A stretch of 64,000 nt of DNA. It comes from Arthrobacter tumbae (GTDB lineage: Bacteria; Actinomycetota; Actinomycetes; Actinomycetales; Micrococcaceae). Positions 57,279-64,000 of the stretch are shown here, one piece after another. The notes below the pieces were generated by a model that saw only the letters and a program-made list of their open reading frames with translations, was not told the origin of the DNA and did not search any database. How positions within the stretch are numbered: position 1 is the first letter of the stretch; every line of letters starts with the position of its first letter. Made by a program: the position numbers and the translations under genes. The DNA lies in contig NZ_JAFBCC010000001.1 of assembly GCF_016907495.1 (NCBI RefSeq), positions 3,639,122 through 3,703,121 of the forward strand, written 5' to 3'.

Positions 57279-58229
57279 GTGAACACGGTGGTGCCTCAAC
57301 AAGCAACGGCTCGCCATCCTCGGAATCGTGGTGCCTTCTCACCGATCGTTGCCCGCACCCAGAGCATCTGTCGCCCCGTTGGCCCCGTCGCGTACGACTG
57401 TGTGAAGCTCATCTTCGTCCGGTGCGGCTCAGCGATCCTCCTCAGCGAGTTCGGCGAGAAGCCCGTCATCGTTGGTGACCTCGTCGCACTCGGGGCGAAC
57501 ACTTTGTGCGGAAGTCAGCCCGAAGGCTCGATCACCTTTACCACCCTCTACCTCGACCGCGACTACGTGATCGATCAAGTGTTCTGGCAGTACGCCGCAT
57601 TGCTGGCTGATCGGTTGGATGCGCAGGGCTTCGCCGATGAGCTGTACTCCGAGCCTGCACAGATACTTCACCTCGGTAAGGAGCGCACCGGGATGCTGAT
57701 GCCGTGGTTGGATGAGCTGGTCTCGCTCAGCCTCGACGGACTGTCTCCAGACCGGTTCTACCGGATGCAAGCACTGCTGTTCGCTGTCCTCGACGTGATC
57801 AAGCCGTACATGAAGACCACGCAGAGACGGCGGTCCCCGACGCAGCGGAGGGCCACCCGTCCCGGTCCCCCATCGCTGCGTCGGTTCGCGCCGCTACGCG
57901 CCGAGGCCCGGCAAGCCGCCGAACTGCTGCGCGACATGCCTGAGCAGCGGTGGACACTCCACGAGCTTGCAGACACTGTGCATCTCTCGCCGTCTCAGCT
58001 CGGCCGGGTCTTCGTCGACGCCTACGGGAAAACGCCGATGACGTACTTGGCGACGCTGCGCGCCGAACGCCTGGCACGGTTGCTGCGTGAGACCGATCTG
58101 CCGATCGAGGTGGCGATGCGTGAGGTCGGCTGGCACAGCCGGGGTCACGCCGCGCGGCTGTTCCGCCAGTGTGTCGGAGCGAGCCCGACGCGGTATCGCC
58201 AGCTCGTCCGGCAGAAGGCACTGACCTGA
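57279..58229 (+). CDS. AraC-family transcriptional regulator
   Basis: A 316-residue regulator. The N-terminal part is a sensor domain with no clear cupin signature (IFVRCGSAILLSEFGEKPVIVGDLVALGANTLCG). The C-terminal 100 residues hold two helix-turn-helix units: WTLHELADTVHLSPSQLGRVFVDAYG and LPIEVAMREVGWHSRGHAARLFRQCVG. It precedes the ArdC-primase operon on the same strand and likely controls element genes. The GTG start at 57279 is uncertain; no good ribosome site was seen. Confidence 0.82.
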   Translation: MNTVVPQQATARHPRNRGAFSPIVARTQSICRPVGPVAYDCVKLIFVRCGSAILLSEFGEKPVIVGDLVALGANTLCGSQPEGSITFTTLYLDRDYVIDQVFWQYAALLADRLDAQGFADELYSEPAQILHLGKERTGMLMPWLDELVSLSLDGLSPDRFYRMQALLFAVLDVIKPYMKTTQRRRSPTQRRATRPGPPSLRRFAPLRAEARQAAELLRDMPEQRWTLHELADTVHLSPSQLGRVFVDAYGKTPMTYLATLRAERLARLLRETDLPIEVAMREVGWHSRGHAARLFRQCVGASPTRYRQLVRQKALT

Positions 58230-58459
58230 CGGTTCGATACCGATATTCGCGTTTGCGATACACGTATCCGCATCATCGTCCGATCCTGCGCCCTCGTCAC
58301 CTGACGGGCTGGTAGTCCGGTAGGACTCGTCGGATTCACCCCGCGCACTGACGGTCACACCGTCGGCCTCCGTCTCTCGTCACTGGTGTTCCCGGCGCAC
58401 CTGATGTTCACCGAGCCCGATCGGCCCGGTGCTCAGGGTATCGGGAGGAGACAGCGACG
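58230..58459 (+). promoter_or_regulatory. Upstream region of the ArdC operon
   Basis: No gene is supported here. It holds GATAC-AC-GTATC, a short inverted repeat at about 58257-58268, with two nearby CGATA copies, and GGGAGGAG just before the ArdC-like start. The repeat may be an operator for the AraC regulator. Confidence 0.4.
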
Positions 58460-59581
58460 ATGGCTACGACACGGGAGGAAGCTCAGGCCGCGCGGGAGGC
58501 GAAGCTCGATGAGCTGCATGAGCGGCTGACCGGCGCGGTGGAACAGCTCGTCTCCGGCGACGACTGGGGCCGGGCGCTCGCGTTCGCGGCGCGGTTCAGG
58601 GCGAGATCGTTCTCCAACATCCTGTTGATCTGGGCACAGCATGCCGCGGCTTTCGAGGCAGGTCGGGTTCCGGAGCCGGTGCCGTCGTATGTGGCCGGGT
58701 ATCGCCAGTGGCAGGGCCTGGGCCGGCAGGTGGAGAAGGGTCAGTCGGGGTACATGATCCTCGCCCCGGTCACCGGCCGCTTCGCCACCGCGACACCGTC
58801 TGACCCTGAGTCGTGGCGGCGACTCGGCAAGGGCGAGAAGCCCCGCCCCGGTGAGGTCGTGCGCTCGAAGATGATTACCGCCAAGCCCGCCTACGTGTGG
58901 GACGCCTCGCAGACTGCCGGTGATGCGATCCCGGAACCGCCCGCGCCGAAGTTGCTGGAAGGTGAAGCACCGGTCGGGTTGTGGGATGGTCTGGCCGGGC
59001 TGGTTGAGGAGCGCGGGTTCACCGTGCTGGCGGTGCCGCACGAGGGCATGATCCACGGCGCCAACGGCGTGACGGACTACACCGCGAAGACGGTCGCGGT
59101 CCGGGAGAACATGGACCCCGCCGCTCAGGTCAAGACGCTCGCTCACGAACTCGGGCACGTCCTGATGCACGGTCCTGACCAGGAGGATGCCCGCCAGCAT
59201 CGCGGCATCGGGGAGGTGGAGGCCGAGTCGGTGGCGCTGATGATCGGCGCCGCCCATCACATGGACACGACCGGGTACACGATCCCGTACGTGTCGACCT
59301 GGGCTGCGCGGGTGGACGGCAAGGAACCGGTCGAGATCGTCAAGGCTACCGGCGAGCGGGTCCGCAAGGCCGCCCTGACGATCCTCGGTCAGCTCGACAC
59401 CGCCCAGGTCGGTGACGGCACTCCGCCGGGTCTCGACCGTGAGACGCCGCAGCGCAACCAGCCATCCCATGAGCGCTCCGCACCCGAACGCGCAGCGTCG
59501 GGCAGGCAGGTCGAGCCCGTGCCCGAAACGGGTCCCCGGCCGGTGGCCAGCGCGGCCGTGATGCAGGGACGGGATCTGTGA
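58460..59581 (+). CDS. ArdC-like antirestriction protein with zincin metallopeptidase domain
   Basis: A 373-residue protein. Residues about 15-140 match the ArdC N-terminal ssDNA-binding domain (FSNILLIWAQ, YRQWQGLGRQVEKGQSGYMILAP). Residues about 175-300 form a zincin with HELGH at 229-233 and a downstream glutamate in EVEAESVALMIG. ArdC proteins protect incoming DNA from host restriction during conjugation. The tail is disordered. Its stop overlaps the start of the primase gene. Confidence 0.9.
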   Translation: MATTREEAQAAREAKLDELHERLTGAVEQLVSGDDWGRALAFAARFRARSFSNILLIWAQHAAAFEAGRVPEPVPSYVAGYRQWQGLGRQVEKGQSGYMILAPVTGRFATATPSDPESWRRLGKGEKPRPGEVVRSKMITAKPAYVWDASQTAGDAIPEPPAPKLLEGEAPVGLWDGLAGLVEERGFTVLAVPHEGMIHGANGVTDYTAKTVAVRENMDPAAQVKTLAHELGHVLMHGPDQEDARQHRGIGEVEAESVALMIGAAHHMDTTGYTIPYVSTWAARVDGKEPVEIVKATGERVRKAALTILGQLDTAQVGDGTPPGLDRETPQRNQPSHERSAPERAASGRQVEPVPETGPRPVASAAVMQGRDL

Positions 59582-60525
59582 TGGCCGCTACGGACGCGCT
59601 CGCGGGTGTGCTGTCGCAGATGACCGGGCCTTGGACGGTCTCCGCCGCAGCACGAGAACTCGCCGCCGCAGGCGTGCCGCTGTTCCCGTGCGTGCCGGGT
59701 GGGAAGCGTCCGCTAACCGAGCACGGCTTCCACGACGCCACCACCGATCCTGGCCAGGTGGAGGCCTGGTGGCGGACGCACCCGGATGCGAACCTCGCTG
59801 TCCCCACCGGCGCCACCTCCGGGATGGTGGTGGTGGATGTCGATGTCCACGGCCCCACCGACGGATTCGCCTCCTTCGGGCGTGCCCACCGTGCCGGCCT
59901 CGTGTCGAGGTGGGCGTTCCTGGTGTCCACGCCGTCGGGTGGGATGCACGCCTACTACCCGGCGACACCGGAGCAGGCGACGCAGCGGTCCTGGCAGTCC
60001 GCGCGCGCCGGTGTGGACTTCCGTGGCGACGGCGGCTACATCCTCGTCCCACCCTCGATGGTGTCCATCAACGGTGCAGTTGTCGGCTACCGGGTGCGTC
60101 AGATCAATACCGGCCCCTCGGCGACGCTGGATTCGGACCGGCTGCGGGACTTCCTCGACCCGCGCCCGATGCTCCGGCCCAGGACGGGCGACGATGTGCA
60201 GCGGTCGGTGGATGTGTCGCGGCTGGTGACGTGGGTCGCTGCTCGCGGCGAAGGGGAACGGAACCGGGGCCTGTTCTGGGCCGCTTGCCGACTGGCCGAG
60301 AACGGTGTCACGACCCCCGATGCACTGGATGTGCTCACGGCCGCGGCCTCGGAAGTGGGGTTGGGCGAGCGGGAGATCACCGCCACCGTCCGCTCGGCCT
60401 ACCGCACCACCCAACCCCCCGCCCGCCCTTCCTCGACGGTGCGGGGCTCGGCGCGGGCCGCGGACGGGTGGTTTGCTCGCGAGGCGACCGTGCGGACGTC
60501 CGCTCCGGGGCCACGGCTGTCATGA
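59581..60525 (+). CDS. Bifunctional DNA primase-polymerase (archaeo-eukaryotic type)
   Basis: A 314-residue protein with an N-terminal prim-pol domain: GVPLFPCVPGGKRPL, the metal-binding VVVDVDVHG (two aspartates), TPSGGMHAYY and GVDFRGDGGYILVPPS. A small C-terminal helical domain ends in a disordered tail. It may prime replication of the circular or transferred element. It starts at ATG 59581, or GTG 59578, and overlaps the DUF2637 gene by ATGA. Confidence 0.9.
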   Translation: MAATDALAGVLSQMTGPWTVSAAARELAAAGVPLFPCVPGGKRPLTEHGFHDATTDPGQVEAWWRTHPDANLAVPTGATSGMVVVDVDVHGPTDGFASFGRAHRAGLVSRWAFLVSTPSGGMHAYYPATPEQATQRSWQSARAGVDFRGDGGYILVPPSMVSINGAVVGYRVRQINTGPSATLDSDRLRDFLDPRPMLRPRTGDDVQRSVDVSRLVTWVAARGEGERNRGLFWAACRLAENGVTTPDALDVLTAAASEVGLGEREITATVRSAYRTTQPPARPSSTVRGSARAADGWFAREATVRTSAPGPRLS

Positions 60526-61333
60526 CCGTCCCTAGCAGTCCGTCGAGTCGGCGGTGGGCGGTGGTCACGGCGGTGGCCGGGACGGTGTTCATCGCCGGCG
60601 GCGCGTTCTGGCTGTCGTTCACGGCGTTGGCGGACCTGGCCGCCCGCTCCGGGGTCGGCGGCTCACAGGCGTGGGCGTGGCCGCTGATCGTCGACGGCAT
60701 CATCGTCGTGGCCACCGTCGCCGTCGTCGCCCTGGCCGGCCATCGGTCGGCGTGGTATCCGTGGGCGCTGCTGATCGGCGGCGCTGCCGTGTCGGTGACC
60801 GCCAACGCGATCCACGCCGTGGTGGCTGCCGATGCGGACGTGCCCGGGGTGCTGGCGGCTGCGGTGGCGGCGGTGCCGCCAGTGGTGCTGCTGGCGATCA
60901 CCCATCTGACCGTCATCCTCACCCGACCGCAACTCGCCGCCGAGGTGCCCGCATCCACCGACGAGTCCGAAGCCGCAGCGATCGAGGGCCCCAGCCCGGA
61001 TGCAGCGTGGGAGCCGGTATCGGCGGCGACACCAACGGATGCGGTGGAAGCCACCGCGCTGTCGGCGCCGATACCGCAGGAGAACGACCCCGTCGCAGCT
61101 GCCGGCGTGAGGCAGGCATCAGTGGACCGGAGCGCTGACCCGCAGGTCGATGCCGCGGCGGGTTTCGCCGATCGGCGTGCGCGGGCGGCGGCGCTGCGCG
61201 GGCAGGGATGGTCGAACAAAAGGATGCCCGGGAACTGGGCGTGCACGCGTCCACGGTGGGCCGGTGGTTCACCAGCGCGCACCTTCCCGATACCACCGAG
61301 CACACCGATGCCGAGGAGGCGAAGGACGCATGA
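60522..61333 (+). CDS. DUF2637-like membrane protein with C-terminal helix-turn-helix, apparent frameshift
   Basis: The first about 130 residues have four hydrophobic helices (FIAGGAFWLSFTALADLAAR, WPLIVDGIIVVATVAVVALAGH, WALLIGGAAVSVTANAIHAVV, LAAAVAAVPPVVLLAITHLTVIL), as in transfer-associated DUF2637 proteins. After a linker, GQGWSNKR should continue as an HTH. The annotated frame becomes MPGNWAC and runs to 61346, while the -1 frame gives AREL-GVHASTVGRWF and stops at 61333, overlapping the next ATG by ATGA. A one-base deletion near 61222 or frameshifting explains this. Confidence 0.78.
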
Positions 61334-61797
61334 ATCCCGATCATGACCACCAGCAGGAACCTCACCGGCGACCGCCGGTGCCGGAGACCGATCACCCGCC
61401 GTCGACGCCAGCCGAGCAGGTCGAGACACCACCGGCCGAGAAGACCGAGACCCCGCCGGTCGAAAGGGCGGAGACACCAGAGGCAGTGCAGGCGGCGAGG
61501 ATCGCTGGTCTCCGGGGCAAGACCCGTGAGCGGCTCGCACAGGATGCGGGCCTGCGTGCGCGGGGGGTGGAGTGGGTGCGGCCTACGGACCTGCTCGCCC
61601 GGAAAGGGGCGGCGTTGGCGGGGCGGGGCATCGACTTGGAGGTCGAGTTGGCTCGCCGCACCCGCACCGCCACGAACACCGGTGTGCGAGGGCTTGGGGA
61701 TCGGGCGCGCCGGTTGCCGCGCTGTCGGCCTTTGGCCGCAGCAGGACAACTCAGTCCGTTCCGTCGCGTTCGCCGGTCGGATGAGCTGAGCAGGTGA
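61330..61797 (+). CDS. Hypothetical element protein
   Basis: A 155-residue protein with a Pro/Glu/Thr-rich N-terminus and a basic, helical C-terminal part (LRGKTRERLAQDAGLRARGVEWVRPTDLLARKGAALAGRGIDLEVELARRTR, described in parts). It is conserved in position in actinobacterial conjugative elements as far as can be judged; a role in DNA binding or mobilisation is only a guess. Another frame (LSAFGRSRTTQS) looks plausible at the end, so a late frameshift near 61715 is possible. Confidence 0.65.
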   Translation: MNPDHDHQQEPHRRPPVPETDHPPSTPAEQVETPPAEKTETPPVERAETPEAVQAARIAGLRGKTRERLAQDAGLRARGVEWVRPTDLLARKGAALAGRGIDLEVELARRTRTATNTGVRGLGDRARRLPRCRPLAAAGQLSPFRRVRRSDELSR

Positions 61798-61803
61798 GAG
61801 GTC

Positions 61804-62808
61804 ATGAGCACCACCCGGGCAGGCAGCATGGACGTCGTCGTTGGGGACGGCGTGCGCACCTGCCTGTCAGGAGGTGCTCCCACCATGACCGAGAAGGCTC
61901 ATACCACTAATCACCAGAGAACCGAGAACGGCGAGGACTTCACGCGCAGCGAAGGTCTACGCACGCTGCTGACTCGCCTCCACGATGCCGGGCCGGGTGC
62001 GTGGGAGCACGACCCCACAGCCGCGGCACTGATGGCCTACGCGGCGGAGAAGTACGCGCCACTGGCACGCAAGCACGGCCTGGACCCCTGGGAGGCCGCC
62101 ACCGCGGCATTCGACGTGATGCGCACCCAAGCTGCCCGCACGGCGAAAGATCCGTGGGCGGTGATCACCCACGCGGTGCGGATCACCTGCATCTTCGAAG
62201 AACGCGCCCAAGGACTCCTGTGCTCCGTCCACCAGGCACGCCGCCCGCACATCTCAGCGTTCCACGACCCCGAACGCTTCTCCGACCGGGAGACGCCGCT
62301 GGCCGACTACCACCCGGCGTTTCACGTCACCGACCACCCTCACCTCGAACCCGATGCGACAGAGTCTTCCGCGTCGGCGCGGGCGTACACGTCTGCCGGT
62401 TCGGCCGTCGAGGACGCGATCGCTCTGTTCACACTCCTGGACTGGCCGCCCGACACAGCCCGGGCCGGTGTGGAGCACGTGTGTGCCGCGTTAACGAAGG
62501 CGGGCACGCGGCAGGCCGCCTACGAGAGCCTGCGCCGCGACCGGCACGCCCGAGCTTTGCTCGACTTACCCGGCGGCTCGTGGACCGCGCTGTTGAAGGC
62601 GCTGCTGGGTAACCCCCACCCCGCCTACGCCGCCACGACCGCGGGGCGGGGCGTGCTGCTGCGGCTGCTGATCGGCGAGACACTGCCGGTGCTGCTGCGC
62701 GACGACGACCTCGTCCTCGTGGTCTCGCTCGCCACCCCCACCCATCACCACCGCCGCGACGACCGTGTCGATGACGACGATGCCGCCGATGGGGGTGGGT
62801 CGCGATGA
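61804..62808 (+). CDS. Hypothetical element protein
   Basis: A 334-residue soluble protein with no recognised catalytic motif. Residues about 70-150 (AAALMAYAAEKYAPLARKHGLDPWEAATAAFDVM, given in parts, then DPWAVITHAVRITCIFEERAQGLLCSV) are helical and recall sigma-factor-like or replication-accessory folds. The C-terminus is His/Asp-rich. GAGAGG precedes the ATG; a second ATG at 61885 is an alternative start. Its stop overlaps the parB start. Confidence 0.7.
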   Translation: MSTTRAGSMDVVVGDGVRTCLSGGAPTMTEKAHTTNHQRTENGEDFTRSEGLRTLLTRLHDAGPGAWEHDPTAAALMAYAAEKYAPLARKHGLDPWEAATAAFDVMRTQAARTAKDPWAVITHAVRITCIFEERAQGLLCSVHQARRPHISAFHDPERFSDRETPLADYHPAFHVTDHPHLEPDATESSASARAYTSAGSAVEDAIALFTLLDWPPDTARAGVEHVCAALTKAGTRQAAYESLRRDRHARALLDLPGGSWTALLKALLGNPHPAYAATTAGRGVLLRLLIGETLPVLLRDDDLVLVVSLATPTHHHRRDDRVDDDDAADGGGSR

Positions 62809-63823
62809 GAGCGCCGGCGGGGTCCATCGAGCTGGAACGCACCGTCGCCTCGATCCGGGTCGGCCACCGGCACCGCGCCGAGCTGGGCGACATCCACGAA
62901 CTGGCTGCCTCCATCGACCGCGACGGCCTCCTCCAACCCATCACCATCACCCCCGACGGCGTGCTCGTGTGCGGGGCCAGGAGGCTGACCGCGATCAGAC
63001 AGCTCGGCTGGAAGACCGTCAACGTGTGGGTCCGCTCGGGCATCTCCGACCGGCTCGGGCACCTCTTGGCCGAGCAGGACGACAACGTCCTGCACAAACC
63101 CCTGACCCAGACCGAGGCCGCCGCCCTCTACCGGGAGCTGAAAGCGCTGATGGCCGAAGACGCCGCCCGCAGGCAGGCCGCGGCCCGGTTCAGTGCGGCG
63201 AATCAGCCTGGAAGTAACGGTGGTGCAAATTTTGCACCACCGTCACCGGGCGCCTCCGGGAAGACCGGGAGCAGGCTGCGGCGATGGTCCCCGGCGGTGC
63301 GTCCCACACCACGCTGGACAAGATCAGCTACATCCAGCAGCTTGCCGACGACACCGCCCAGCCGGCCGCGCTACGCCACTACGTGGCCGGCGAGCTGGAG
63401 CGAATCGACGCGGGTGCCGCCGTCGATCCGATCTACCGGCACATCCACGATCTCGCCGAGACAGCCAGGGATGAGCGCGAGTCGGACCTGCACCAGCTTG
63501 CCGCCGACGCGCTCGCCCGCGCCAAGACCGCGACAGCGACAGCGAAGAAGCGCACCCCTCGACCCGCGCCGCCAGCCGACGACGATGCTGCACCGGTGCA
63601 GTATCCGGTGCGGGCGTTCGTGCTGACCTGGACCGAACTGGCCGACTGGTGGACCCACTACGACGCCGAGCAGCTCGCCGCCGAACTCACCGACGAGCAG
63701 ATCGAGTCCTTCCTGACCGCCGTCGAGGGCACCAGCAGGTTCGCCGCGGAACTGCGGACCGCCCGCGACCGCCGGGCAGGCCACGAAACCCCGCCCGCAC
63801 GGGGGCACCTGCGCGCCCTCTGA
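62805..63823 (+). pseudogene. parB: ParB-family partition protein with one-base frameshift
   Basis: The N-terminal ParB domain is intact (IELERTVASIRVGHRHRAELGDIHELAASI, in parts; GARRLTAIRQLGWKTVNVWV). Near 63266 the frame is lost: the original frame gives low-complexity sequence to 63626, while the +2 frame restores REQAAAMVPGGASHTTLDKISYIQQLADD and a normal C-terminus to 63823. Adding one C after 63266 rejoins them. It may be real decay or a sequence error. ParB would stabilise the excised element. A 27-bp palindrome lies within the gene. Confidence 0.82.
63217..63243. repeat. Perfect 27-bp palindrome inside parB
   Basis: Arms ACGGTGGTGCAAA and TTTGCACCACCGT are exact inverted copies around a single central T. 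The sequence codes for NGGANFAPPS in parB. It may be a parS-like site, an operator, or an RNA hairpin. Confidence 0.75.
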
Positions 63824-63865
63824 GCATTCGGGCGACTGCGGGTGCACGTGGTGCACCTACAAGGC

Positions 63866-63986
63866 ATGAAGCCTCCCGACCTGTCTGCCCCGCGTTCCCG
63901 TCACCGACTGATCGCCGCACTCGCCGCACTCGTGACGGTCCTGGTGCTGGCCGGTGTCGGCGTCTACGGCCTCCTCGCCGGACCAC
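63866..63986 (+). CDS. Membrane protein, N-terminal part (runs off the window)
   Basis: Forty residues are visible: a basic start (MKPPDLSAPRSRHR) followed by one hydrophobic segment (LIAALAALVTVLVLAGVGVYGLL) and a Pro/Thr linker. This is the usual start of a small single-pass protein found after parB in actinobacterial conjugative elements, before the type IV secretion genes. The end lies outside. Confidence 0.65.
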
Positions 63987-64000
63987 CCACCGCGAACGAG

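Larger units (their letters stand above)
36806..63986. mobile_element. Genomic island / probable integrative conjugative element (right end outside window)
   Basis: The left border is where comM homology stops. Content is typical of a mobile element: MobF relaxase, ArdC-type antirestriction protein, primase-polymerase, DUF2637 membrane protein and ParB, with restriction-modification, kinase and ubiquitin-like defence genes and decayed genes. No integrase or second junction lies in the window, so size and transposition mechanism are unknown. A single element is the simplest reading, but nested insertions cannot be excluded. Confidence 0.75.

Noticed and set aside
57014..57286. 90-codon minus-strand frame before the AraC gene
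   Set aside because: Arg-rich composition of a shadow frame, no ribosome site and no similarity recognised.

Overview
The window looks like a chromosome segment from a high-GC Gram-positive actinobacterium, most likely an Arthrobacter-like member of the Micrococcaceae. The basis is a fab cluster led by a PucR-type FasR regulator, a homodimeric pyruvate dehydrogenase E1 (aceE), MptB, and the actinobacterial families DUF3052 and DUF3145. The exact genus is an inference from gene content and order.

Positions 1-36.8 kb are an ordinary core chromosome. In order they hold an MscS channel end, truncated haemoglobin, TesB thioesterase, EttA, an SSB paralogue, tRNA-Arg(TCT), MptB, oligoribonuclease, tRNA-His(GTG), an acyl-CoA dehydrogenase, peptide deformylase and an MFS exporter. 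RNase P RNA follows on the minus strand, then YaaA, an operon of Nif3 / degenerate zinc ribbon / RNase H-VOC fusion, MsrA, cysK-cysE, gnd, an OafA-type acyltransferase, tRNA-Val(TAC), a sirtuin-peroxiredoxin-DUF3052 cluster and aceE. The segment ends with fasR-fabD-fabH-acpP-fabF, DUF3145, xerC, an alkyltransferase-like protein lacking its catalytic cysteine, dprA, and the 3' third of comM (yifB).

From about 36.8 kb to the right edge the sequence is a mobile island that interrupts comM; its other end lies outside the window. The left part (37-52.4 kb, all minus strand) holds a Ser/Thr kinase with an N-terminal DNA-binding domain, a type I restriction-modification pair (HsdM-S fusion plus HsdR with an inserted beta-sandwich), a small membrane protein, a MobF conjugative relaxase, and a tightly coupled three-gene operon. 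That operon encodes a metallo-beta-lactamase-fold protein, a single-chain E2-E1-JAB ubiquitin-like conjugation protein, and a patatin phospholipase. It resembles type II CBASS without a CD-NTase and is the best candidate for an undescribed defence system here. The middle (52.5-57 kb) is eroded: a TetR remnant beside a SemiSWEET gene, a tyrosine phosphatase, a decayed C5-cytosine methyltransferase and a TetR/MFS efflux pair. The right part (57.3-64 kb, plus strand) is a conjugative-element maintenance operon: AraC regulator, ArdC-like antirestriction protease, primase-polymerase, DUF2637 membrane protein, two unknown proteins, ParB (frameshifted) and a membrane protein cut by the window edge. 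The relaxase and this operon together suggest an integrative conjugative element carrying defence cargo.
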